Origin: Lentisphaeria bacterium
Lineage (GTDB): Bacteria; Verrucomicrobiota; Lentisphaeria; Victivallales; UBA1829
Direction of reading: 5' to 3'
Assembly (NCBI GenBank): GCA_017541665.1
Contig: JAFXYP010000020.1
Span: 1-39,392 of the forward strand
Length of the DNA stretch: 39,392 nt
Shown here one piece after another: positions 33,374 to 39,392 of this stretch. The position numbers and the translations under genes are program-made. Position 1 is the stretch's first letter, and every line of letters starts with the position of its first letter. A model generated the notes under the pieces. That model worked only from the letters and a program-made list of their open reading frames with translations, made no database searches and was not told where the DNA came from.

Positions 33374-34846
33374 ATGTCCGACCCCTCTTATTCCAATCCC
33401 TCTTCCGAGACCAAACGCAGATTCTACTGGATGCCCAAGCTCGACGGGTATATCCTGCGGGCTTTCATGCTCCCGTTCGGCATCCTGCTCTTCGCCTTCA
33501 CGCTCCTGTTCATCATCATGGACATGTACAACGACGTGGGCGATTTCCTCGACAACAAGGCAGGGCTCCTCGTTTCCGCCCGGTATTTCCTCCTGAAAAT
33601 CCCGGGAAACATCGGATTCATCCTGCCCATGACGGTCCTGCTCGCCTGCATGTATGCGCTCGCCAACCTCGGACGCAACCGCGAGCTCACGGCCATTCGC
33701 GCGTCGGGCATTTCGCTCGTCCGCTGCGGCCTGCCGATCTTCATCGTCGGATTCCTCGTCATGATGGTCAACTACTATTTCAACGAGGAGCTCGTCCCGG
33801 AAACCACCCGCCAGGCGGAGATCGTCAGGCGGACGGTCGAAAACAAGGATTATGTGGAACAGAGCAACGCCCGGCTTCAGTTCCACAGCGGCGACCGTCG
33901 CCGGCAATGGTATTTCGGCCAGTTCGACGACGACGGATATCAGGATAACGTCATGCTCAAATTCTATACCATCCGGAAAGAGGATGTCAACGGGAAAAAG
34001 AAGGATACCCCCTGGCCGCTATTCGCACTTCAGGCGGAAACGACCCGTTTCATTCAGAAGGAGGATGGCAACACCGGTTTCTGGGAATTCAACAATCCCA
34101 ATATCTATGAGTATGTGATAGGAATCAAGGAGCCGCGAATCCTCTCTTTGCGTGAAATCATAGATTCCTTCGCAGATTATGGCAGGAAAGTCGACGGCAT
34201 CGTAAAAGCCGTCCCCCGGCCTGCCGTATCGCAGGACGATGCCCGGACGGAAGACAACCCGGAACAGGTCACCGAGCTTGAGTTGATCCTGATCCCGTCC
34301 GAAAAAGACGAACAGAGCATCGCGGAACAGGGGGGGAACGTTCCGTTCGCCCCGGATGAACTGCACAAGTTGAGAATCAGCATCAACAACAACAGCATCG
34401 GCAAGCAGGACCGGCGGCGCTATTGTTTCACGACCGTGCTGATCTCCGAAGAGATCATCCCGGACAAACCGGAAGTCATCGTCAAGTCCGTCATCGAACC
34501 GGATGCGCTTTCCTCCCTCGAGATCGTCTCGATCCTGCGCGACAATCCGAACATGGCGGCAAACCTCCGCCGCATCTACGCATCGATCCTGTTCAACCGG
34601 CTGGCGTGCCCCTGGGCGTGCTTCCTCTGCGCGTTCTTCGCATTCCCGCTCGCCACGAAAAACGAACGGTCCGGCATCTTCACCGCCATCGCAACCGCTG
34701 TCGGCATCGCCGTGCTCTACCAGGTGCTGAACGAAGTCTTCATGGTCGCGGGCAAAAACGGCTATATCCCGCCGGTCCTGGCCGGGATCACCCCCACCGT
34801 CGTCTTCGGCGCATACGGCATCTATCTGCTGAAGAAAGCCGGATAA
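33374..34846 (+). CDS. LptF/LptG-family lipopolysaccharide export permease
   Basis: A 490-residue inner-membrane protein of the YjgP/YjgQ family. With the ATPase LptB, it extracts lipopolysaccharide from the inner membrane toward the LptA bridge. Three membrane helices open the protein (PFGILLFAFTLLFIIMDMY, FILPMTVLLACMYALANLG, GLPIFIVGFLVMMVNYYF). NLGRNRELTAIRASGISL is the family signature. A periplasmic beta-jellyroll domain of about 260 residues follows, then three C-terminal helices ending in TPTVVFGAYGIYLLKKAG. It is longer than E. coli LptF/G (about 360), because of the periplasmic part. Only one family member is here; its usual partner is elsewhere or missing. No good ribosome binding site precedes 33374; the ATG at 33431 would cut into the first helix region. 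Confidence 0.9.
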   Translation: MSDPSYSNPSSETKRRFYWMPKLDGYILRAFMLPFGILLFAFTLLFIIMDMYNDVGDFLDNKAGLLVSARYFLLKIPGNIGFILPMTVLLACMYALANLGRNRELTAIRASGISLVRCGLPIFIVGFLVMMVNYYFNEELVPETTRQAEIVRRTVENKDYVEQSNARLQFHSGDRRRQWYFGQFDDDGYQDNVMLKFYTIRKEDVNGKKKDTPWPLFALQAETTRFIQKEDGNTGFWEFNNPNIYEYVIGIKEPRILSLREIIDSFADYGRKVDGIVKAVPRPAVSQDDARTEDNPEQVTELELILIPSEKDEQSIAEQGGNVPFAPDELHKLRISINNNSIGKQDRRRYCFTTVLISEEIIPDKPEVIVKSVIEPDALSSLEIVSILRDNPNMAANLRRIYASILFNRLACPWACFLCAFFAFPLATKNERSGIFTAIATAVGIAVLYQVLNEVFMVAGKNGYIPPVLAGITPTVVFGAYGIYLLKKAG

Positions 34847-34880
34847 AAGACACGCGGAAGCTGAAAAGACAAAACGATTC

Positions 34881-34918
34881 AGCCGTGCGCCGCATCCGAT
34901 TGCAGCACACGGCTTTTT
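34881..34918 (+). terminator. Rho-independent terminator after lptF
   Basis: Stem AGCCGTG/CACGGCT (34881-34887 and 34908-34914) with a 20-nt loop, followed by a T-run through 34918. It begins 34 nt after the lptF stop and lies between the convergent lptF and PHP genes. Confidence 0.7.
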
Positions 34919-34948
34919 CGTTTTCGGGAAAGAAAATGACCGGACCGC

Positions 34949-35653
34949 TCAGCAACAGCCTTCAAGGTGAGGGAAGCAGCCGCGGATCTTCCGGTCGCGG
35001 ACCAGCTGCGCATAATGCGCCGTCCCGGTGAGGCGTTCGTCCAGCAGCACGCCCGCCTCGGCAAACCCGTTCACGACGTCGTGGTTGTCCGAACCAGCGG
35101 TCCAGGGCAGCCCGTAGCTGTCGGCGTACCATTTCGCGCGGCGGTTCTCCTCGTCCTTGCGGTGTCCGTTCATGATCTCCACGGCATCGACCAGATCGGG
35201 GAGCAGACGGATCATCGGGATGTAGTAATCCTGCCGGAAAGGATGCGCGTGGACGACCGTGCCGCCCTCGGCGCGGACGAGTTTCAGGTAATCGACGAGC
35301 GGGAGGCGGTCGATGAAGGGATGGTCGGCGAGCCAGTTCTCGTCGAGGCCGTAGGTCAGGAAGTCGTTGCCTTCGGACGAGTCCTCCCAGGCGAAAAACA
35401 CCTGCAATCCGACCTTGTCGCCGTATTCCTTCGCCGCACGGTAGCCCGCCGTGAACAGCTCGACGCGCTCCCGCCACGGCAAATCGCGCGGGATGGTGCA
35501 GTTCCCGTTGAAGAAATGGTCCGAGATGATGATGCCGTCGTAGCCGCGCGCATGATATGCTTCGGCGACCTCGCGGCCTGAGGATTTGGCGCATTTGCTC
35601 CCTTCGGAGGTGTGGACATGCGTGTCGTAGCGGAAAAGTCTTGGTTCGTCCAT
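34949..35653 (-). CDS. PHP-domain metal-dependent phosphoesterase
   Basis: A 234-residue single PHP domain. The metal-binding residues are all visible: YDTHVHTSEGS (HxH), GIIISDHFFNG (DH), FFAWEDS (Glu), TVVHAHPFRQ (His) and TAGSDNHD (Asp and His). Such proteins hydrolyse phosphate esters such as histidinol phosphate or small nucleotides; the substrate here is unknown. The start at 35653 has AAGGAG 11 nt upstream. The stop is directly preceded by a Cys-Cys end (LEGCC). It lies 18 nt after the lipid-kinase gene on the same strand, so the two probably form an operon with the promoter at 36332-36359. Confidence 0.9.
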   Translation of the reverse strand: MDEPRLFRYDTHVHTSEGSKCAKSSGREVAEAYHARGYDGIIISDHFFNGNCTIPRDLPWRERVELFTAGYRAAKEYGDKVGLQVFFAWEDSSEGNDFLTYGLDENWLADHPFIDRLPLVDYLKLVRAEGGTVVHAHPFRQDYYIPMIRLLPDLVDAVEIMNGHRKDEENRRAKWYADSYGLPWTAGSDNHDVVNGFAEAGVLLDERLTGTAHYAQLVRDRKIRGCFPHLEGCC

Positions 35654-35671
35654 AGTGGAAACAGCTCCTTT

Positions 35672-36292
35672 TTATCGCAGCAACGCGGGCAGGAATTCCG
35701 CGACCGCGCCGAACAGCAGCGGGATCGTGAAATTGTCGTCCAGGTGGATTTGTTCGTTGAAGAATTCGGCGATGCAGGAAACCGCCACGCCGAACAGCCA
35801 GACCGCCAGCGTCACACCCGGCAGACCGGCGGCGAAGCCGAAACACGCCGCGATGATCCAGCCGGTCAGCAGGAACGCCAGCGATCCCTCGAGCGATTTG
35901 CCGTTGGAGAACCGGTGCCGCCCCCATTTCCGCCCGATCAGCGCCGCCGACGTGTCGCTCAGGATCAGGATCGTGAACGCGCACGACGCCACGCGGGGGG
36001 AGAAACACAGCGCGGTCAGGCACGCGGAGGCGTACATCGGGGGCGCGCCGCTGAACCGGAATTTGCCGGGCTCGCTCTCGCGCGCCATTTTGCCGAACAG
36101 CGCCTTGTAGAGCGGCGTCACGTACGGGACCTGCCGGAACACCGCGATCTCGATCAGGACGTTCAGCACGGCGAACGTGCCGAACATGATCACGTTGAAG
36201 AGGCTCGGGAGGTAAAACAGGGAGACGGGCATCCAGATGGAGCTCAGATGCACCATTTTCCGGAGAACTTCCTGCCTGTACGGGATCGCCAT
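35672..36292 (-). CDS. SEC59/DGK1/VTE5-family CTP-dependent lipid or polyprenol kinase
   Basis: A 206-residue integral membrane protein with about six helices. It matches the dolichol kinase / yeast DGK1 / phytol kinase group, which phosphorylates lipid alcohols using CTP. Diagnostic parts are YRQEVLRKMVHL at the N-terminus (the RRKxxH element) and LSDTSAALIGRKWGRHRF...GKSLEGS in the middle, which matches the family's D-x-A-A-LIGxxxG...KSxEGS. A C-terminal NEQIHLDDNFTIPLL is also typical. The bacterial substrate may be diacylglycerol, undecaprenol or phytol-like chains; it cannot be told from sequence. Start at 36292 has GAAAGGAAA upstream. Related phosphatidate cytidylyltransferases are the main alternative, but the KSxEGS motif favours the kinase group. 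Confidence 0.85.
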   Translation of the reverse strand: MAIPYRQEVLRKMVHLSSIWMPVSLFYLPSLFNVIMFGTFAVLNVLIEIAVFRQVPYVTPLYKALFGKMARESEPGKFRFSGAPPMYASACLTALCFSPRVASCAFTILILSDTSAALIGRKWGRHRFSNGKSLEGSLAFLLTGWIIAACFGFAAGLPGVTLAVWLFGVAVSCIAEFFNEQIHLDDNFTIPLLFGAVAEFLPALLR

Positions 36293-36331
36293 CGCGTTTC
36301 CTTTCGATCTGCCCGATTTTTCGCTCCATTC

Positions 36332-36359
36332 ACTATAGCATATTTTTCATTATTTACAA
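36332..36359 (-). promoter_or_regulatory. Predicted promoter of the lipid kinase-PHP pair
   Basis: Minus strand TTGTAA (36359-36354) and TATAGT (36337-36332), 16-nt spacer, about 40 nt before the ATG at 36292. It lies just left of hairpin array C. Confidence 0.55.
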
Positions 36360-36384
36360 GGGGCAAATGAAGAAAATGGATATT

Positions 36385-36686
36385 GTGTACGAGCGGAGCC
36401 GGACACTACTTCGTCACCGCTTGCGGTGTGTACGAGCGGAGCCGGACACTACTTCGTCACCGCTTGCGGTGTGTACGAGCGGAGCCGGACACTACTTCGT
36501 CACCACTTGTGGTGTGTACGAGCGGAGCCGGACACTACTTCGTCACAGCTTGCGGTGTGTACGAGCGGAGCCGGACACTACTTCGTCACCGCTTGCGGTG
36601 TGTCCGAGCGGAGCCGGACACTACTTCGTCACAGCTTGCGGTGTGTACGAGCGGAGCCGGACACTACTTCGTCACCGCTTGCGGTG
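36385..36686. repeat. Tandem hairpin array C, exact 43-bp unit, seven copies
   Basis: Units start at 36385, 36428, 36471, 36514, 36557, 36600 and 36643, each exactly 43 bp. Each has hairpin 1 (arms GTGTACG/CGGACAC, one bulged A, GC/GC clamp, GGA loop), an 8-nt linker TACTTCGT and hairpin 2 (CACCGC-TT-GCGGTG). Copy 6 has GTGTCCG, which makes the stem perfect. Copy 3 has CACCAC-TT-GTGGTG, a double change that keeps pairing; copies 5 and 7 have CACAGC, which breaks one pair. The array runs into the last codons of the GH43 gene (36664-36686). No unique spacers, so not a CRISPR. Together with the promoter at 36332-36359 it fills the 371-nt gap 36293-36663. Confidence 0.9.
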
Positions 36687-38781
36687 ACCACTTTGCCATC
36701 AGGGCGTCGTATTCGGACTGGGGGAGCGTGATGATGCCGCCGTGGCGGAACCGGTACGGGAACTTGAGGTCCCTGTCGGACGGGACGAAGTTGCCCTTGG
36801 CGAGGTCGTCGCAGAAGAACGCCTTGTAGCCCTGCCCGCGCGAATAGTAGTCCACGATGAGGCACCAGCGGCCGTCTGCCATGCGGAAGCATTCCGGCCC
36901 CTCGTAGCCGCGGAACGCAGCCTGCGGGAACCCCGGCACGGCCTTCCATTCGCCTTCCAGCGAATCGGAGACCTCCATGAAGATGCTCTTGTCCGTCTCG
37001 TTCTTGGAGAAACGGTAGAACTTGCCGCCGTCGGAGACGATGTCGGTGTCGATCACGTCGTGCGGGCGTTCGATGTAGAGTTTCGCCGGGGTAAACGTCC
37101 TGAAGTCCTTCGTGCGGGCGGAATAGATGCGCTGGCGGTTGATGCCGTCGATCGTCTCGCGCGACGCCCAGAAGACGAAGAACTCCCTGTTTGCGGCGTC
37201 CCAGACCGCCTCCGGCGCCCACGTGCAGCCCGCGCCCGGCACGGCCACTTCCACGCGGCGCGGTTCGCTCCAGTTCACCATGTCCTTCGATTCCCACACG
37301 ATGACCGCCTTGCTGCCGGCGCGCTGGGCGCGTCCCCAGTCGCCGTTGCGTCCGATGCACAGGTCGGTGGCGATCAGGTAGACCGTGCCGGTGTCGGGAT
37401 CCCGCACCAGGAAGGGGTCGCGCACGCCGCCCTCGCCCACGTTGCTCTGAAGCACGGATCGACCGTCGTTCAGCGGCTGCCAATCCGCGCCGTCTTTGCT
37501 GATCGCGAAGAAGATCTGTTCCCATTCGTTCGAACGTTCGCCCCGGAAATGGGCGAAGAGGTAGCCGGCCGTTTTGCCGTCGCCCGCGGGCTTCGCGGCG
37601 GCGGACTTTTCATTTGAGGTGGCTGCGGGCTGCGGCGCGAGCTGGGCGGACAGTTTCCAGGTCTTTTGATACTTCGCGACCGGCTGTTCGCCGTCCCACT
37701 CGAGAGGAAGCCAGATGTACTGGCTGCTCGGGAGGTCCTGCGGCTTCCAGCTATCCAGCATCACGACGCGCTGCTCCTTGCCGTCCGCGCCCGGCACGGT
37801 GAAACTGTGTGCCGTCTGCCCCTCGTAGGTGCGGTCCGCGCCCTGCCCGACGGCAAAATTGCCGAGTTCGCGCCAGGGGCCGGTGACCTTGTCGGCGACC
37901 GCGGCGCGGCCGGGGTTCGGATTCCAGCCGGTGCAGTGCGATCCGAGCAGATAATACTTGCCGTCGTGCCGGAACACGACCGGCGCTTCGTAGGATTTCC
38001 CCTCGAGGATGCGCCACCAGCGCCCGGTGAATCCCGTGTATGCGTCGTCCAGCTCCACCACGTGCATGGTCTGGTTGTTCTCCGAGGCACAGAAGAGGTA
38101 CGCCTTGCCGTCGTCGTCCACGAAGACGGTCATGTCGCGGCTCTCCTGCCCGGGCTGGTAGTTCTCGACGAGGCGCGCGAACTGCCGGTCATAGGTTTGC
38201 GATTTCCCCTCGGCGTAATCCTTCAGTCCGTCCGGCATGTTGACCGGCCAGGTGGCGGGCGCGGTACGGCCGCTGTAGACGTGCTTGAACGGTCCGGTCG
38301 GCTTGTCGGAGATCCCGCAGCCGACGTACGCGGAGTTGTAGTTGCCGCCGGATTCCTGATGGAACCACAGCACATATTTTTTCGTTTTGGCGTTGTAGAC
38401 CACCTTCGGACGCTCGATGTTCACCCCGAACGCGAATCCGCGCCGCCCGCCGGCCTGCTGCCCGACCAGCTGCATGTCGGCAGCATTGAACGCCAGCCCC
38501 TCGTCCTTCCAGTTGTACAGGTCCTTCGAGCTGTACACATGCACACCGGTCCTCCGGTCGCGCTTGCGGTGTTCGCCGTACCAGTAATAGGTGTCGCCGA
38601 CTTTCAGCATGCAGCCGCCGTGTGCGCTGATGTGCGCGCCGTTGTTGTCCGGCCAGACCGAGGCATGGTTCGTGAACTCGGTCAGGGCGGGGACGGCATT
38701 CTGCGCGAACGCGGCGACGGATGCGGCACAGGCCGCCGCGGCGCAAACAGCAAACCGGGTGAAGATCGTACGGAAAACCAT
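36664..38781 (-). CDS. Secreted tandem GH43 glycosidase (beta-1,3-galactanase-like plus second GH43)
   Basis: A 705-residue exported protein with signal peptide AVCAAAACAASVAAFAQ. Domain 1 (about 30-370) has SAHGGCMLKVGDTYYWYGEH, VYSSKDLYNWK and ERPKVVYNAKTKKYVLWFH, which match GH43 subfamily 24 exo-beta-1,3-galactanases; that group lacks the usual Asp base, and none is seen here. Domain 2 (about 400-690) has a standard GH43 triad: Asp in GVRDPFLVRD, Asp in VIDTDIVSDG and Glu in EGPECFRM. Together with the GH2 enzyme this suggests use of arabinogalactan-type or mucin galactans. The ATG at 38781 has AAGGAG 8 nt upstream. Its last seven codons and the TAG stop come from hairpin array C. Confidence 0.88.
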   Translation of the reverse strand: MVFRTIFTRFAVCAAAACAASVAAFAQNAVPALTEFTNHASVWPDNNGAHISAHGGCMLKVGDTYYWYGEHRKRDRRTGVHVYSSKDLYNWKDEGLAFNAADMQLVGQQAGGRRGFAFGVNIERPKVVYNAKTKKYVLWFHQESGGNYNSAYVGCGISDKPTGPFKHVYSGRTAPATWPVNMPDGLKDYAEGKSQTYDRQFARLVENYQPGQESRDMTVFVDDDGKAYLFCASENNQTMHVVELDDAYTGFTGRWWRILEGKSYEAPVVFRHDGKYYLLGSHCTGWNPNPGRAAVADKVTGPWRELGNFAVGQGADRTYEGQTAHSFTVPGADGKEQRVVMLDSWKPQDLPSSQYIWLPLEWDGEQPVAKYQKTWKLSAQLAPQPAATSNEKSAAAKPAGDGKTAGYLFAHFRGERSNEWEQIFFAISKDGADWQPLNDGRSVLQSNVGEGGVRDPFLVRDPDTGTVYLIATDLCIGRNGDWGRAQRAGSKAVIVWESKDMVNWSEPRRVEVAVPGAGCTWAPEAVWDAANREFFVFWASRETIDGINRQRIYSARTKDFRTFTPAKLYIERPHDVIDTDIVSDGGKFYRFSKNETDKSIFMEVSDSLEGEWKAVPGFPQAAFRGYEGPECFRMADGRWCLIVDYYSRGQGYKAFFCDDLAKGNFVPSDRDLKFPYRFRHGGIITLPQSEYDALMAKWSPQAVTK

Positions 38782-38837
38782 GGCAAAAACTCCTTATTGC
38801 GAGGGGGTGGGACTGTCCGTCGTTCGAACTTTTCCAT

Positions 38838-38866
38838 AACTTACATTCCGTCAGATGAAAAAACAA
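38838..38866 (-). promoter_or_regulatory. Possible promoter of the GH43 gene
   Basis: Minus strand TTGTTT (38866-38861) and TAAGTT (38843-38838), 17-nt spacer, about 57 nt before the ATG. The -10 match is poor. No other feature was seen in 38782-38919. Confidence 0.3.
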
Positions 38867-38919
38867 GCCGGATTACCGTTTTTTCAGTATTTTCTGCGAA
38901 GTTTCACCGACCGGAGACG

Positions 38920-38961
38920 AAAAAGCCCCGGAGGATTGCGGCATACACAAAGGTCCGGGGC
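38920..38961 (-). terminator. Rho-independent terminator of the acyl-CoA ligase gene
   Basis: Perfect 8-bp stem GCCCCGGA/TCCGGGGC (38961-38954 and 38932-38925 on the minus strand) with a 21-nt loop, followed by five T (38924-38920). It begins about 46 nt after the ligase stop. Confidence 0.75.
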
Positions 38962-39007
38962 CTATCGATTCGTTTTTTCAGATGTCAGAAAAAAGCGGCA
39001 AAACGCC

Positions 39008-39392
39008 TTATTTGATCTCGTTCTGCATGGCGACGAGCTTGTCGGCGCCGTAGATCTTGCGGAGTTTCGGCTTTTCGATCTTGCCGGTCGGGTTGCGCGG
39101 GACCTCGGCGAAGATGATCTTGCGCGGGCGCTGGTAGCGCGGCAGGTCGAGGCAGAAGTCGTTGACCTGCTCCTCTGTGAGGGTGAAGTCGGGCTTGACC
39201 TCGATGATGGCGGCGGCGATTTCGCCGAGGCGCGGATCGGGAAGGCCGATGACGGCGACGTCCTTGATGGCGTTGTTGCGGCGGAGGAAGTCCTCGATCT
39301 GGACGGGATAGAGGTTTTCGCCGCCGGTGATGATGACGTCCTTCTTGCGGTCGACGAGGTAGATGAAGCCGTCCTCCTCCTTCGCCATGTCG
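39008..39392 (-). CDS. Acyl-CoA ligase/synthetase (AMP-binding), C-terminal fragment
   Basis: The C-terminal ~128 residues of an adenylate-forming enzyme; the gene continues beyond the right edge of the window, where the frame stays open. The fragment starts within the hinge region (GD)MAKEEDGFIYLVDRKKD, has VIITGGENLYPVQIEDFL (core motif A8) and ends with RNPTGKIEKPKLRK, whose lysine takes part in adenylation. This pattern is typical of long-chain or medium-chain acyl-CoA ligases. It is distinct from the fused synthetase domain at 8656-11385, which has a shorter hinge loop. Substrate and full length cannot be determined from the fragment. Confidence 0.9.
   Translation of the reverse strand, partial: DMAKEEDGFIYLVDRKKDVIITGGENLYPVQIEDFLRRNNAIKDVAVIGLPDPRLGEIAAAIIEVKPDFTLTEEQVNDFCLDLPRYQRPRKIIFAEVPRNPTGKIEKPKLRKIYGADKLVAMQNEIK

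Noticed and set aside
36385..36686. Classic REP element with GTAG head
   Set aside because: GTAG does precede the hairpin on the minus strand of array C, but not in A or B, and no RAYT transposase is in the window. Left as a test rather than a call.
36367..36829. Repetitive plus-strand proteins across array C (ERSRTLLRHRLRCVRAEPDT-type)
   Set aside because: Three frames are open at once because the 43-bp unit lacks stops; no frame is favoured.

Overview
The window is chromosomal DNA from a GC-rich, Gram-negative, anaerobic heterotroph. Gram-negative: an LptF/LptG-type permease, a TolC-type outer-membrane lipoprotein and a second lipoprotein. Anaerobic: HydF, the [FeFe]-hydrogenase maturation GTPase. 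Glycan-feeding: a secreted GH2 beta-galactosidase and a secreted double-GH43 protein. Together with c-di-AMP synthesis, a SUMF1-type lipoprotein and a principal sigma factor with a long Lys/Ala/Pro tail, this suggests the PVC superphylum (Lentisphaerota or Kiritimatiellota, gut type). That placement is inference. No rRNA, tRNA, phage or insertion-sequence gene was seen.

Layout. 1-384: a hairpin-rich leader and a sigma70-type promoter. 385-4569 (+): argG, ppk1, mazG. 4684-5677 (-): a SUMF1-fold lipoprotein with the remnant of a second copy at its end. 5848-8365 (-): cdaA-cdaR, then a hemolysin III family gene. 8656-11385 (-): a fused acyltransferase/acyl-activating enzyme, divergent from a TolC-like gene (11640-13058, +). 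13127-17197 (+): gltX, def, a membrane protein and a bacterial homologue of the eukaryotic factor CDC123. 17376-22841 (+): GH2, hydF, an MFS transporter. 23019-24563 (+): guaA, followed by two tandem hairpin arrays. 25376-26955 (+): a membrane-anchored TPR-like protein and a SpoU methyltransferase. 27018-31038 (-): macro-domain protein and mfd. 31220-34846 (+): the principal sigma factor, rpsU (S21) and lptF. 34949-36292 (-): PHP phosphoesterase and CTP-type lipid kinase. 36385-36686: a third hairpin array running into the 3' end of the GH43 gene (36664-38781, -). 39008-39392 (-): C-terminal end of an acyl-CoA ligase that continues past the window.

Most genes are housekeeping. The least ordinary signal is extragenic. 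Three tandem arrays (24561-24813, 24821-25147, 36385-36686) differ in sequence but share one fold: a 5-7 bp stem, a short bulge, a GC/GC clamp and usually a GNA trinucleotide loop, then an 8-9 nt linker and a second tight hairpin. Two arrays start at or swallow the stop codon of the neighbouring gene, and simpler relatives occur before argG (16-255) and at the stop codon of the acyltransferase gene (8613-8672). The most notable gene is the 239-residue CDC123-like ATP-grasp protein beside gltX and def. Promoters in the window repeatedly use TATATT as the -10 box.
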